Shown here: positions 27,503 through 37,011 of the stretch, piece by piece | Numbering within the stretch: position 1 is the first letter of the stretch | How the letters are laid out: every line of letters starts with the position of its first letter | DNA from: Amycolatopsis granulosa | Lineage (GTDB): Bacteria; Actinomycetota; Actinomycetes; Mycobacteriales; Pseudonocardiaceae | DNA length: 64,000 bases | Reading direction: 5' to 3' | NCBI RefSeq assembly: GCF_011758745.1 | Contig: NZ_JAANOV010000001.1 | Span: 2,170,001 to 2,234,000 of the forward strand | Notes under the pieces: generated by a model | Database searches by the model: none | Seen by the model: the letters and a program-made list of their open reading frames with translations, nothing else | Told to the model about the DNA's origin: nothing | Translations under genes and position numbers: made by a program

Positions 27503-27518
27503 GGTTACGGCACGAGGC

Positions 27519-27543
27519 GCGGCCGGTTACGGGAACCGGCCGC
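27519..27543 (-). terminator. Stem-loop between padR and prfB
   Basis: GCGGCCGGTT and AACCGGCCGC, perfect 10-bp arms with a five-base loop. It lies downstream of the padR stop and just upstream of prfB on the same strand. No U-run follows. Confidence 0.55.
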
Positions 27544-27572
27544 TAGGACCTCGTGGGCGCCGGTCAGAGGGC

Positions 27573-28073
27573 TCAGAGGGCGTTGACCGCGTCGACCAGC
27601 TTCAGCGCCCCGCGGACGCACTGCTGGCGGTACTCGGCGGTCGCCTTGCTGAGGGGGTCGTCGGCCGCCTTGACGGCGGCCCTGGCGTCGTCGAGTTCCG
27701 CCTGGTAGGCAGCCCTCGCCGTGTCGATCAGGGCGCCGCGCTGCTTGGCGGTGAGCGAGCCGGCGTGGACGAGGCGCAGGATCAGCGGGCTGCGGAAGTG
27801 GTCGGGGCCGGCCTCCGAGGCCAGCCACGCCTTGAACGCCTTCTTCCCGGCGGCCGTGATCACGTACTGCTGACTGGAGCGCGGACCCTGCTTGCCGAGC
27901 CGGACGAGCCCTTCCTGGGCGAGGGCGGGCAGCTCACGGTAGACCTGGCTGCGGGTGACGCTGAAGAACGCCCCGAACCGCTCCTCCGCCGCCGCAACCA
28001 GCTGCCCCCCGGTGGCCGGACCGTCCTGGAGCAGGCCGAGCAGTGCCGCTGCTGTTGCATTGAGTTCAGACAC
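27573..28073 (-). CDS. PadR-family transcriptional regulator
   Basis: A 166-residue regulator. The N-terminal winged HTH (about 5-80) reads LNATAAALLGLLQDGPATGGQLVAAA, then TRSQVYRELPALAQEGLVRLGKQG. The C-terminal helices (about 95-165) form the Vir-like dimerisation region. GGAGGGG is too close to the GTG at 28073 for a normal site, so a start at an upstream in-frame GTG (about 28109) or leaderless translation is possible. Target unknown. Confidence 0.8.
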   Translation of the reverse strand: MSELNATAAALLGLLQDGPATGGQLVAAAEERFGAFFSVTRSQVYRELPALAQEGLVRLGKQGPRSSQQYVITAAGKKAFKAWLASEAGPDHFRSPLILRLVHAGSLTAKQRGALIDTARAAYQAELDDARAAVKAADDPLSKATAEYRQQCVRGALKLVDAVNAL

Positions 28074-28183
28074 CCCTCCACGGTGCCACTCTTCCGCGGA
28101 TCTGTCCACTGTGGTCAAGGACAATGTCCACAAAGGCCATTACCTTCCCCCGTCCGGCGCAACCGGCGGTCGCCCAGGCGCAC

Positions 28184-28217
28184 GAAAAACGGCCCGGTTC
28201 AGATGAACCGGGCCGTT
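28184..28217 (-). terminator. Rho-independent terminator of the first initiator tRNA
   Basis: Perfect 14-bp arms (AACGGCCCGGTTCA / TGAACCGGGCCGTT) with a two-base spacer; on the minus strand the stem is followed by TTTTT. It lies six bases after the tRNA 3' end. Confidence 0.9.
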
Positions 28218-28223
28218 CTCCAC

Positions 28224-28300
28224 TGGTAGCGGGGACAGGATTTGAACCTGCGACCTCTGGGTTATGAGCCCAGCGAGCTACCGAGCTGCTCCACCCCGCG
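28224..28300 (-). tRNA. tRNA-fMet (CAT), copy 1
   Basis: A 77-nt tRNA with encoded CCA and anticodon CAT in CTCATAA. Three G:C pairs (GGG/CCC) precede the anticodon loop and the first base (C1) cannot pair with base 72, both initiator hallmarks. TATAGT at 28312-28317 is a good -10 box. The gene is identical to the copy at 56294-56370. Confidence 0.96.
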
Positions 28301-28472
28301 TCGTAGACACCACTATACACACCCCGGGCACCCCCTTCGCGCCACCCCCGACGATCCCGAGTGGACGCCTCCGGCACCGTGCGGCCGCACCGTGCCCGAG
28401 CGCCGCCGCCGGACGGGAGCGGCGCACCGGCCATTCCTCGCCGCGACCCGCGGCTGGTCCGGGTCTGGACCC

Positions 28473-28486
28473 TGCAACCGATTGCA
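28473..28486. promoter_or_regulatory. LacI-type operator, distal site of the polyol dehydrogenase operon
   Basis: TGCAACCGATTGCA. The same 14 bases recur at 28595-28608, 122 bp nearer the gene, which would permit looping. It matches TGCAAnCGnTTGCA shared by the island. The 340 bp between the tRNA and the SDR gene hold no gene, only these two sites and the promoter. Confidence 0.75.
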
Positions 28487-28594
28487 AGGCGGTCTCGCCA
28501 AGCGCTGTCGCACACCTCGCGCGTCGGAGCATGCGCGCTGAGTTGACGGGCTCTTGTGACGCTTGACGCACCATCAGACGCCCGCTTATGGTTC

Positions 28595-28608
28595 TGCAAC
28601 CGATTGCA
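28595..28608. promoter_or_regulatory. LacI-type operator, proximal site
   Basis: TGCAACCGATTGCA, ending 31 bases before the SDR start codon, where repressor binding would block transcription of the importer operon. Confidence 0.78.
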
Positions 28609-28639
28609 AGCAACATCGACGAAACACAAGGAGACCGCA

Positions 28640-29419
28640 GTGACTGCTCGTCTGACGGATCGCACCATCGTGGTGACCGGAGCCGCCCGTGGCATCGGCG
28701 CCGGTATCGCGCACGCGATGGCGGCCGAGGGCGCGAACATCGTCGTGGTGGACCTCCTGGCCGAGGAGGCCGCGGAGACCGCCGAGCGCATCGTCAAGGA
28801 CGGCGGGAAGGCGGTCTCCATCGCCGCCGACGTCACCAACCGCGAGCAGGTGCGCGCCGCGATCGACCTCGCCGTGTCGGAGTTCGGCCGGCTCGACGCC
28901 ATGTTCAACAACGCCGGCGTCAACGACCCGCGCAACTGGCTCGACATCGACAAGGACAACTGGGACTTCATCACGGGCATCAACGGCTGGGGTGTCGTCG
29001 TCGGAACCCAGGAGGCGGCGAAGCAGTTCATCGCGCAGGGCAGCCCCGGCAAGATCATCAACACGGCCTCCATCGCCGGCCGCCAGGGTTACGCCGCCAT
29101 CGGCCCCTACTGCGCGTCGAAGGCCGCGGTGATCTCCCTGACCCAGTCCGCCGCCCGCGCGCTGGCCCCGCACGACATCACCGTGAACGGGTTCGCCCCC
29201 GGCGTCGTCGACACCCCGCTGTGGGTCGAGCTCGACAAGGCCCTGGACAACATCGGCAAGCCGGAGCTCAAGTTCGCGGGCATGGCCGCCGACATCCTCC
29301 TCGGCCGGCCGAGCCAGCCCGCCGACATCGCGCCGACCGCCATCTTCCTCGCCGGCCCGGACTCGGACTACATCACCGGCCAGATCATCCCCATCGACGG
29401 CGGCATGATCCTCGTCTGA
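28640..29419 (+). CDS. SDR polyol (sorbitol/galactitol-type) dehydrogenase
   Basis: A 259-residue classical SDR. NAD site TGAARGIG near residue 15, NNAG near 91, catalytic Ser in TASIAGR and YCASK. YCASKAAVISLTQSAARAL and PGVVDTPLW resemble SmoS-type sorbitol or galactitol 2-dehydrogenases that oxidise a hexitol to a ketose; the substrate here is inferred from that likeness only. AAGGAG precedes the GTG. It is the first gene of a four-gene operon with a sugar importer. Confidence 0.82.
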   Translation: MTARLTDRTIVVTGAARGIGAGIAHAMAAEGANIVVVDLLAEEAAETAERIVKDGGKAVSIAADVTNREQVRAAIDLAVSEFGRLDAMFNNAGVNDPRNWLDIDKDNWDFITGINGWGVVVGTQEAAKQFIAQGSPGKIINTASIAGRQGYAAIGPYCASKAAVISLTQSAARALAPHDITVNGFAPGVVDTPLWVELDKALDNIGKPELKFAGMAADILLGRPSQPADIAPTAIFLAGPDSDYITGQIIPIDGGMILV

Positions 29420-29464
29420 CGAGGACGTCCGGCCCCACTTCTCGCCTTCGGAAACGGACAGTCC

Positions 29465-31006
29465 ATGACCACCTCACCACGGCCCGTGCTCGAGATGCGG
29501 GGCATCACCAAAGCGTTCGGCAGCGCCCTCGCGCTCGGCGGCGTGTCCTTCGACGTGCTGCCCGGCGAAGTGCACGCGCTCTGCGGCGAGAACGGCGCCG
29601 GCAAGTCCACCCTGATGAAGGTCCTGAGCGGGGTCTACCCGCACGGGACCTACGACGGCGAGATCTGGTTCGAGGGCGAGCTCCTCCAGCTCAAGGACCT
29701 GCGCGACAGCGAGCGCCACGGCATCGTCATCATCCACCAGGAGCTGGCGCTGAGCCCGCACATGTCCGTCGCCGAGAACATCTTCCTCGGCAATGAGCTG
29801 CGCGGGCGGTTCGGCCTGATCGACTGGAACAGGACCAAACGCGAAGCCGCGGCTCTCCTCGATCGGGTGGGTCTGCGCGAGGACGTCAGCGCTCCCGTCT
29901 CCGGACTCGGCGTCGGGAAGCAGCAGCTGGTCGAGATCGCCAAGGCGCTGTCGAAGGAGGTCAAGCTCCTCATCCTCGACGAGCCGACCGCAGCACTGAA
30001 CGACGAGGACTCCCAGCACCTGCTGAACCTGGTCGTCGAGCTGAAGAGACAAGGCATCGCGTCGGTCATCATCAGCCACAAGCTGAACGAGATCGAGCAG
30101 ATCGCCGACCGGGTGACCGTCATCCGGGACGGCCGGGTCGTCGAGACGCTCGACGCCGCGGACGTCACCGAGGACCGCATCATCGTCGGGATGGTGGGGC
30201 GCGACATGGAGCACCGTTATCCGGAGCGCCCCGCCAAGCAACTCGGGCCGTGCGTACTGCGCGTCGAGGACTGGACGGTGTACGACACCGTGGACCCCAC
30301 CCGGAAGGTCATCGACTCGGCCAGTTTCGAGGTACGGGCCGGCGAGATCCTCGGCGTCTGCGGCCTGGTCGGATCCGGGCGCACCGAGCTCGCCATGAGC
30401 CTGTTCGGTCACGCGTTCGGCAGCAACATCACCGGCCGAACGTGGGTCAACGGCCGCGAGGTCACGATGAAGACCGTTCGCCAGGCCATCGACCACGGCC
30501 TGGCCTACGCGACCGAGGATCGCAAGGCGCTCGGCCTCAACATGATCGACGACATCCGCCGCAACATCACCCTCGCGTCCTTGAACAAGGTTACCACACG
30601 CGGACTCCTCGACGAGCGCAAGGAAATCGGGGTGGCCAAGGGTTTCCGGGACTCCATGAACATCAAGGCCCCCTCGGTGTTCGCGGAAGCCGGCCACCTC
30701 AGCGGCGGCAACCAGCAGAAGGTCGTCCTCAGCAAGTGGATCTTCGCCGATCCCGACGTCCTCATCCTCGACGAGCCGACCCGCGGGATCGACGTCGGCG
30801 CCAAGTACGAGATCTACAACATCATCCACGAGCTGGCCCGCAACGGTAAGGCGATCCTCGTCGTCTCCTCCGAACTCCCGGAGCTTCTCGGAATCGCAGA
30901 CCGAATCATGGCCGTATGTGAAGGCCGCATCACCGGCGACCTCCCTGTCGAAAGCGCAAACCCGGAAAGCCTGATGCGGCTCATGACCCTGGAGAAAGCA
31001 CGATGA
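29465..31006 (+). CDS. Sugar ABC importer, double ATPase (MmsA/XylG-type)
   Basis: A 513-residue protein with two ATPase halves. The first has an intact Walker A (GENGAGKST), Walker B ([11 protein letters not shown]) and switch His (ISHKLNEI). The second half has the degenerate P-loop VGSGRTELA but an intact LSGGNQQK signature and [12 protein letters not shown], as usual for CUT2 carbohydrate importers. [19 protein letters not shown] and the overall sequence best fit the multiple-monosaccharide (GguA/MmsA) group. It overlaps the permease gene by four bases. Confidence 0.92.
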   Translation: MTTSPRPVLEMRGITKAFGSALALGGVSFDVLPGEVHALCGENGAGKSTLMKVLSGVYPHGTYDGEIWFEGELLQLKDLRDSERHGIVIIHQELALSPHMSVAENIFLGNELRGRFGLIDWNRTKREAAALLDRVGLREDVSAPVSGLGVGKQQLVEIAKALSKEVKLLILDEPTAALNDEDSQHLLNLVVELKRQGIASVIISHKLNEIEQIADRVTVIRDGRVVETLDAADVTEDRIIVGMVGRDMEHRYPERPAKQLGPCVLRVEDWTVYDTVDPTRKVIDSASFEVRAGEILGVCGLVGSGRTELAMSLFGHAFGSNITGRTWVNGREVTMKTVRQAIDHGLAYATEDRKALGLNMIDDIRRNITLASLNKVTTRGLLDERKEIGVAKGFRDSMNIKAPSVFAEAGHLSGGNQQKVVLSKWIFADPDVLILDEPTRGIDVGAKYEIYNIIHELARNGKAILVVSSELPELLGIADRIMAVCEGRITGDLPVESANPESLMRLMTLEKAR

Positions 31007-32238
31007 GCGCGACCCTGTCCAAAGACGAGCAGAGCACGCCGGCGCCCCTGGTGGGCCTCGAGGAGCGCCGGCGCGTGAACCCGCTCGTCGCCGCCCTGTC
31101 ACGCAACAGCATGTTCGTGGCCCTGGCCGCGGTGATCGTGGTGTTCACCCTCACGACTGACGGCGTCATCGTGCGGAACCAGAACGTCTCCAACGTCATC
31201 GTCCAGAACGGCTACATCCTCATCCTCGCCATCGGCATGGTGATGGTGATCGTCGGCGGGCACATCGACCTGTCCGTCGGCTCCCTGGCCGGATTCGTCG
31301 GCTCGGTGTCCGCGGTCCTGATGGTGAACCACCACGTGCACTGGGGACTCGCGGTCGTCCTATCCCTGGTCATCGGCGCGGCCGCGGGAGCGTTCCAGGG
31401 GTTCTGGATCGCCTACGTGGGCGTCCCGTCCTTCATCGTCACCCTGGCCGGGATGCTCACCTTCCGCGGCCTGACGCTCATGGTCATCGGCCCGACGAAC
31501 ATCGGGTCGTTCCCGGCGGGCTTCACGAAGTTCGGCTCCGGCTACCTGGGCAACCCGCACCCGGGCAAGGGCGTCGACCTGCTGACCGTCATCCTCACCG
31601 TGCTCCTCGTGGCCGCCATCGTCGTGACCCGCGTCCGCGGGCGCATGGGGAAGAAGTCGCACGGCGAGCCCGTCGGTTCCCCGATCCCGTTCGCCCTCGG
31701 TCTGATCGCGCTCAGCGCGGCCGTCTTCGCCCTCGGCTGGGCACTGGCGAGCTACCGCGGTACCCCGATGGTCCTGGTCATCCTCCTCGTGCTGGCCGCG
31801 GTGTACACCCTCATCGCCAAGCGGACCTCGCTGGGCCGGTACATCTACGCCGTCGGCGGCAACCGCCGCGCGGCCGAGCTGAGCGGGATCAACGCGAAGC
31901 GGATCGTCTTCTTCCTCTTCGTGAACATGGGCTTGCTGGCCGCGCTCGCCGGCCTCGCGTTCACCGCCCGGCTGAACCTGGCGTCCTCCGCAGGCGGCTC
32001 CGGGTTCGAACTCGAGGCCATCGCCGCGGCCTTCGTCGGCGGCGCCGCCGTCCAGGGCGGCATCGGCACCATCAGCGGAGCCATCATCGGTGGCCTCACC
32101 ATCGGTGTGATCAACAACGGCATGTCGATCATGGGCCTGGGTGCCCAGTGGCAGCAGGCCGTCCTCGGGCTGGTTCTTCTCGTCGTCGTCGCCTTCGACT
32201 TCTGGAACAAGAAGCGGCGCGGTCGCCAGAGCGTCTGA
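31003..32238 (+). CDS. Sugar ABC importer permease (MmsB/XylH-type)
   Basis: A 411-residue CUT2 permease with about ten helices. The hallmarks include [51 protein letters not shown] and [16 protein letters not shown]. The long insert with [14 protein letters not shown] between helices 5 and 6 is typical of the MmsB/GguB subgroup. It pairs with the ATPase (four-base overlap) and the binding protein downstream. Confidence 0.92.
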   Translation: MSATLSKDEQSTPAPLVGLEERRRVNPLVAALSRNSMFVALAAVIVVFTLTTDGVIVRNQNVSNVIVQNGYILILAIGMVMVIVGGHIDLSVGSLAGFVGSVSAVLMVNHHVHWGLAVVLSLVIGAAAGAFQGFWIAYVGVPSFIVTLAGMLTFRGLTLMVIGPTNIGSFPAGFTKFGSGYLGNPHPGKGVDLLTVILTVLLVAAIVVTRVRGRMGKKSHGEPVGSPIPFALGLIALSAAVFALGWALASYRGTPMVLVILLVLAAVYTLIAKRTSLGRYIYAVGGNRRAAELSGINAKRIVFFLFVNMGLLAALAGLAFTARLNLASSAGGSGFELEAIAAAFVGGAAVQGGIGTISGAIIGGLTIGVINNGMSIMGLGAQWQQAVLGLVLLVVVAFDFWNKKRRGRQSV

Positions 32239-32284
32239 GCCCGCCTCCACCCGCTGCCGTTCGGGGGCGGCGCGCAGCCCTCGC

Positions 32285-32298
32285 TGCAAACGATTGAA
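32285..32298. promoter_or_regulatory. LacI-type operator before the sugar-binding protein gene
   Basis: TGCAAACGATTGAA, one mismatch to the island consensus, 13 bases before the start codon. It lies inside the operon and suggests an extra, separately controlled promoter for the binding protein, which is needed in excess. Confidence 0.68.
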
Positions 32299-32311
32299 AG
32301 GTACAAGGCCC

Positions 32312-33412
32312 GTGAAAAAGATCCTTCTGGCCGTCCTCGGCCTGGCGCTCACCGCAGCGCTCGCCGCGTGTGGCGGGGGCGCGTCCGGCTCCGGTGGCAG
32401 CGGAACCATCGGCATCCTGATGCCCAGCACCACCAACGCCCGCTGGCAGATCGAAGCCAACCAGATGACCGCCACCCTCAAGGAGCGCGGTTACGACACC
32501 TCGGTCCAATTCGCCAACGACGACGCGCCGACCCAGGTGTCCCAGCTCGAGGACATGGTCACCAAGGGCGTCAAGGCCCTCATCGTGGTCGCGGTCGACG
32601 GCAAGGCTCTCAGCGGCCCGCTTGCCGACGCCAAGGCGAGCAACATCCCGGTGGTCGCCTACACCCGGCTCCTGCAGAACACCGACGCCGCCGACTTCTA
32701 CACGACGTTCGACTACAAGAAATACGGCGCGCTCAGCGGCACCGCCATCCTCCAGCGCCTGGGCATCCAGGACAAGGACGGCAAGGACACCGGCAACAAG
32801 GGCCCGTTCAACATCGAGATCGTCAACGGCAGCCCGACCGACTCGGTGGCCTACGACATGTGGGAAGGCTACAAGGCGACCCTCCAGCCCTACGTCGACA
32901 ACGGCACCCTGCGCGTCCTCTCCGGACAGACCACCTTCGACCAGTCCGCCACGCTGAACTGGAACCCGGAAACCGCCCAGAGGCGCATGGAGAACATCGT
33001 CACCAAGACCTACTCCGGCGGCGCCAAGCTCGACGCCGTCTGGGTGCCCTACGACGGTCTCACCCGCGGCGTCATCTCGGCCCTCACCGGCTCCGGCTTC
33101 AGCCCCGGCAGCGACCGCTGGCCGCTGCTGACCGGTGGCGACGCCGAGGTGGACTCGGTCAAGGCGATCCTCGCGGGCCAGCAGTACTCGACCGTGTACC
33201 TGGACTACAAGGCACTGGCCAAGGGCACCGCCGACCTCGTCGCCGACAAGCTCGAGGGCAAGGGCTTCCCGAAGGCCGACACCGAGTACGACAACGGGAC
33301 CACGAAGGTGCCGACCAAGCTCTTCGACCTGAGCCTGGTGCGCAAGGACGACGTGAAACCGGTCCTGGTCGACCGGGGCTTCTACACGGCCGACCAGATC
33401 GGCCTCAGGTAA
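32312..33412 (+). CDS. Monosaccharide-binding lipoprotein (ChvE-like)
   Basis: A 366-residue periplasmic-type binding protein. A lipobox LAAC places the lipidated Cys near residue 22 after a basic-hydrophobic signal peptide. The mature start GTIGILMPSTTNARWQIE, then LEDMVTKGVKALIVVAVDGKAL and TTFDYKKYGALSG follow the ChvE/MmsC pattern, whose members bind xylose, arabinose, galactose and glucose. Ligand specificity cannot be read here. AAAGG/AAGG precede the GTG. Confidence 0.9.
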   Translation: MKKILLAVLGLALTAALAACGGGASGSGGSGTIGILMPSTTNARWQIEANQMTATLKERGYDTSVQFANDDAPTQVSQLEDMVTKGVKALIVVAVDGKALSGPLADAKASNIPVVAYTRLLQNTDAADFYTTFDYKKYGALSGTAILQRLGIQDKDGKDTGNKGPFNIEIVNGSPTDSVAYDMWEGYKATLQPYVDNGTLRVLSGQTTFDQSATLNWNPETAQRRMENIVTKTYSGGAKLDAVWVPYDGLTRGVISALTGSGFSPGSDRWPLLTGGDAEVDSVKAILAGQQYSTVYLDYKALAKGTADLVADKLEGKGFPKADTEYDNGTTKVPTKLFDLSLVRKDDVKPVLVDRGFYTADQIGLR

Positions 33413-33425
33413 AGGTCAGCAATCC

Positions 33426-33465
33426 GGTTGTGGGCCGTCGGCGAAGCGTCCGGCGGCCCACAACC
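33426..33465. terminator. Bidirectional terminator
   Basis: GGTTGTGGGCCG (33426-33437) and CGGCCCACAACC (33454-33465) form a perfect 12-bp stem between the convergent sugar importer operon and the lipoate-ligase gene. Confidence 0.8.
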
Positions 33466-33483
33466 TTGTGCGCGTTCCCAGGG

Positions 33484-34221
33484 TCACACGAGGTGCCGCG
33501 GCAGCTGGTGTTCCGCGGCCGCGAGGGTGCTGCTCTCGAACGGGGTCGCCGGGAGCGAGCCCCCGCCGTACGCGGCCCGGATCCGGTGCTCGACCTCGGC
33601 CACTCCGCAGCCGGGCACCTCGTCCGCGACCGAGCCGACGGTACCCGGATCGAACGGCAGGTCGAGAGCGGCGTAGACGTCGCTCAGCACGCGCCGGAGG
33701 GGCTCGGCGTCGTCGATGACGATCAGCGCGCTGAACAGCCACCCGTTGCGCACGACACGCTGCGCCGTGCCGACGAGCTTCACGACCGAACGGGCGTTGA
33801 CGCTGTGCTCGCCCGCGCAGTACTCACCGGGGACGGGACCGACCCGGGCATCGACACCCAGCTCGCGGAGAGCGGTGGCGTAGCGGGCACCGAAGCGCGC
33901 GAACCGGTCGTTCAGGCCCGCCGCGGCAGGCACCTGCTGCCGCACGTGGTCGATCACGAGGGCGTTCCCGGTGTAGGCCACGGCCCGGCCGCCGACACCG
34001 CGGACGCTCGTCTCGAACCCCGCCGCGGCGGCCGACTCGACCGCGGCCCGGAACCCGGGACGGTGCGTGTCCCGGCGGCCGAACACGACGGCCGGGCCGG
34101 CGGGGCGGTAGATGCGGAGCGTCTCCGGGACCTCACCGGCAGCGGCCTGCCGCAGCAGGGCGGAAGTGACAGCGAGCTCCGCGGCCTCCGAAGCACCGGC
34201 CCTGCCGGTATGCAACCGCAT
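33484..34221 (-). CDS. Lipoate-protein ligase family protein
   Basis: A 245-residue BPL/LplA/LipB-fold protein. VRGVGGRAVAYTGNALVI corresponds to the RxxGGxA lipoyl-AMP motif and VVKLVGTAQRVVRNGWLF carries the catalytic lysine. It would lipoylate the E2 encoded two genes upstream. Length is shorter than E. coli LplA and lacks the C-terminal accessory domain, so it may accept an activated or octanoyl precursor. It is last in the E1-E2-E3 operon (53-bp gap). Confidence 0.85.
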   Translation of the reverse strand: MRLHTGRAGASEAAELAVTSALLRQAAAGEVPETLRIYRPAGPAVVFGRRDTHRPGFRAAVESAAAAGFETSVRGVGGRAVAYTGNALVIDHVRQQVPAAAGLNDRFARFGARYATALRELGVDARVGPVPGEYCAGEHSVNARSVVKLVGTAQRVVRNGWLFSALIVIDDAEPLRRVLSDVYAALDLPFDPGTVGSVADEVPGCGVAEVEHRIRAAYGGGSLPATPFESSTLAAAEHQLPRHLV

Positions 34222-34274
34222 ACCACCCTGCCTACCAGATGATCAGGGCCAGGACACGCACCGGGCCGGGGGCC

Positions 34275-35642
34275 TCATCCATGGGCGTGCAGGGGCTTCC
34301 CGGACAGCGCGAGAGCGGCTTCGCCGAGCGCTTCGTTCTGCGTGGGGTGGGCGTGCACGAAACGGGCGACGTCGCCGGGGAGCGCTTCCCAGTTGACCAT
34401 CAGCGCCGCCTCGCCGACCTGCTCGCTCATCCGGGCGCCGATCATGTGCACGCCGACGATCGGGCCGTCCGGCTCGCGGACCAGCTTCACGAACCCGCTG
34501 GTGCCGAGCATCTGGCTCTTGCCGTTGCCGGTCAGGCCGTACTCGAGGGTTTCGACCTCGCCGAACCGCTCACGCGCCTGGGACTCGGTGAGACCGACGG
34601 ACGCGATTTCGGGTTCGCAGTAGGTGACGCGCGGGATGGTGTGGTCCTCGACCGGCGGCGGGTTCAGTCCGGCGATCTCCTCGGCCACGAAGATGCCGTG
34701 CGCGAAGCCCCGGTGCGCCAGCTGGAGACCGGCGACCAGGTCGCCGACCGCATACACGTGCGGCACCGAGGTGCGCAGCCGCTCGTCGGTCACCACCCAG
34801 CCTCGATCCAGCTCGATGCCGTTCTCCTCGTACCCCAGCCCGGCCGACACCGGCCCGCGGCCCACCGCGACGAGGACGAGATCGGCGGGGATGGTGTCGC
34901 CGTTCTCCAGGCTCACCAGCACACCGTCGCCGGTCTGCTTGACGCCGCTGAAGCGGGTGCCGGTGCGGAAGGCGATGCCACGCTTGCGGAACGCGCGCTG
35001 GAGCTGCCTGCCGATGGCCGGGTCCTCCAGCGGGACCAGCGACGGAAGTGCCTCGATGATCGTGACCTCGGCGCCGAAGGACCGCCACACGGACGCGAAC
35101 TCGACGCCGATGACGCTGCCGCCGATGATGACGACGCTGGCGGGGACCTCGGTGAGCCGGAGCGCGTCGTCGCTGGTGATGACGCGGCCGCCGATCTCCA
35201 GACCGGGCAGGGTGCGTGCGGTGGAACCGGTCGCGAGCACGAGATCGGTGGCGGTGTAGCGCTCCCCGCCCACGTCCACTGTGGTCGGACCGGCCAGCTT
35301 CCCCTCCCCGGGGACCAGGGTGATCCCGCCCGCCTGCACGAGCCCCTGCAGGCCCCGGTACAGCCGGGCGACGACGCCGTCCTGGAACGCGGTGACACCG
35401 GCCATGTCGATGCCCTCGAAGGACGTCCGGACGCCGTGCGCGGAACCGGCGCGCGCGGCGTCGGCGAGCTCGGCCGCGTGCAGCAGCGCCTTGGTCGGCA
35501 CACAGCCGCGGTGCAGGCAGGTGCCGCCGAGCCGGTCGCGCTCGATGAGCGCGACCGACCGGCCGAGCTGGGCGGCGCGCAGCGCGGTCGCGTAGCCACC
35601 GCTGCCGCCGCCGAGGACGACGACGTCGAAGTCGCGGGTCAT
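34275..35642 (-). CDS. lpdA: Dihydrolipoamide dehydrogenase (E3)
   Basis: A 455-residue FAD enzyme that reoxidises the lipoyl groups of E2. FAD site VVLGGGSGGYATALRAAQLG, redox disulfide in GGTCLHRGCVPTK, NAD site VVIIGGSVIGVEFA, second FAD motif DLVLVAVGRGP and the C-terminal HAHPTQNEAL with the catalytic His-Glu. All key residues are present. Forms one operon with E1 and E2 (40-bp gap). Confidence 0.95.
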   Translation of the reverse strand: MTRDFDVVVLGGGSGGYATALRAAQLGRSVALIERDRLGGTCLHRGCVPTKALLHAAELADAARAGSAHGVRTSFEGIDMAGVTAFQDGVVARLYRGLQGLVQAGGITLVPGEGKLAGPTTVDVGGERYTATDLVLATGSTARTLPGLEIGGRVITSDDALRLTEVPASVVIIGGSVIGVEFASVWRSFGAEVTIIEALPSLVPLEDPAIGRQLQRAFRKRGIAFRTGTRFSGVKQTGDGVLVSLENGDTIPADLVLVAVGRGPVSAGLGYEENGIELDRGWVVTDERLRTSVPHVYAVGDLVAGLQLAHRGFAHGIFVAEEIAGLNPPPVEDHTIPRVTYCEPEIASVGLTESQARERFGEVETLEYGLTGNGKSQMLGTSGFVKLVREPDGPIVGVHMIGARMSEQVGEAALMVNWEALPGDVARFVHAHPTQNEALGEAALALSGKPLHAHG

Positions 35643-35682
35643 GATCTCTCCTGGCCTGTCGGGGTCGTGGGTCGCGGCCGGG

Positions 35683-36969
35683 TCAGACGACCAGGCTCAG
35701 CGGGTTCTCGATCGCGGTGACGAGGGCGTCCATCCACTGCGCCGCGAGGGCGCCGTCAATGGCGCGGTGGTCGACCGACAGCACGAGCTGCACGGCCGTG
35801 CGGACCGCCACCTCGTCCCCCACCACGACCGGCGTGGGGCGGCCGGCACCGACGGCGAGGATCGCCGACTGCGGCGGGTTGATGATGGCGGAGAACTCCT
35901 CGACGCCGTACATGCCGAGATTCGAGATGCTGATCGAGCCGCCCTCGAGGTCCTGCTGCTGGAGCCGGCCGGCATCGGCCTGCTCGACGAACGTCTTGAC
36001 CTGCGCGGAGATCGCCGAGAGCGAGGATTTCTCGACCCCGCGCAGCACCGGGGTGACCAGGCCCCGCGCGGAGGCGATGGCCACCGAGATGTCCACGCCG
36101 TCGAAGTGGCGCAGGGCGTCGTCGGTCCAGATCACGTTCGCGTCCGGCACCCGGGTGTGCGCCACGGCGACGGCCCGGATGAGGAAGTCGTTGACGGAGA
36201 TCTTCGTGGGTGCGGCGTCGTTGAGCCGGGCACGGAGCGCGAGCAGCTCGTCGAGCACCGCGGTGCGCTTGACGTAGAAGTGCGGGATCTCCTGCTTGCT
36301 CTGGGTGAGCCGCCGGGCGATCGCGCGCCGCAGCCGGGTGTGCTCGACGTCGGTCCAGCCGGTCCCGGCCCCGGCAGTAGGTGCAGTCGGTGCGCTCGGT
36401 GCAGACGGCGCTGTCGGTGCGGCTGGCGCTGTCGGTGCGGCTGGGGCCCGGCTCGCTGCGGCCGCGGCGCTGACGAGGTGCTCGACGTCGCGGCGCCGGA
36501 TGCGGCCGTGGGGGCCGGTCCCGGTGACGCCGTCGGGGCTGAGCCCCGCCTCTCGCAGCAGCTTGCGCGCGATCGGGCTGATGAAGGTTCGCGCACCATC
36601 GGTGGTTCCGGCCGACGGACTCGGCGGCGCCGCCGCCTCGGTGGCGGGCACGGTGGCGGGTGGCTCGGCGCTGCCCGCTGCGGTCACACCCAGCTCGGCG
36701 AGCACGGCATCGAGGTCCGTGGTGAGCTCGTCGGCACTGCCGAGCAGCGCCATGGGCGCTCCGACGTCGACGGTCGAGCCGGGCGCTACGAGAGTGCGCA
36801 GCAGGGTCGCGCCCTTCTCCGCCTCCATCTCGACAACGGCCTTCTCGGTCTCGATGACGGCGATGAGGTCGCCCGCCGCGAACTCGTCCCCCACCGTGAC
36901 GAGCCACTCGGCAACGACCACCTCGGTCGCCCCGGCAGCCACCTCCGGCACCGGCAACAGCTCAGCCAT
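35683..36969 (-). CDS. Dihydrolipoyl acyltransferase (E2)
   Basis: A 428-residue E2. A single lipoyl domain (1-75) carries the target lysine in VIETEKAVVEME. After an Ala-rich linker comes the E3/E1-binding domain (FISPIARKLLREAGLSPDGVTGTGPHGRIRRRDVEHLV, about 130-170), then a repetitive Ala-Pro-Thr hinge. The catalytic domain (about 205-428) ends with SVDHRAIDGALAAQW, the HxxxDG active site. The acyl group (acetyl or a longer or branched one) cannot be told. Confidence 0.93.
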   Translation of the reverse strand: MAELLPVPEVAAGATEVVVAEWLVTVGDEFAAGDLIAVIETEKAVVEMEAEKGATLLRTLVAPGSTVDVGAPMALLGSADELTTDLDAVLAELGVTAAGSAEPPATVPATEAAAPPSPSAGTTDGARTFISPIARKLLREAGLSPDGVTGTGPHGRIRRRDVEHLVSAAAAASRAPAAPTAPAAPTAPSAPSAPTAPTAGAGTGWTDVEHTRLRRAIARRLTQSKQEIPHFYVKRTAVLDELLALRARLNDAAPTKISVNDFLIRAVAVAHTRVPDANVIWTDDALRHFDGVDISVAIASARGLVTPVLRGVEKSSLSAISAQVKTFVEQADAGRLQQQDLEGGSISISNLGMYGVEEFSAIINPPQSAILAVGAGRPTPVVVGDEVAVRTAVQLVLSVDHRAIDGALAAQWMDALVTAIENPLSLVV

Positions 36970-37011
36970 GGAACAGTCCTCGTCTCTGGATCGGTAGCGG
37001 TTGGTGCGGGG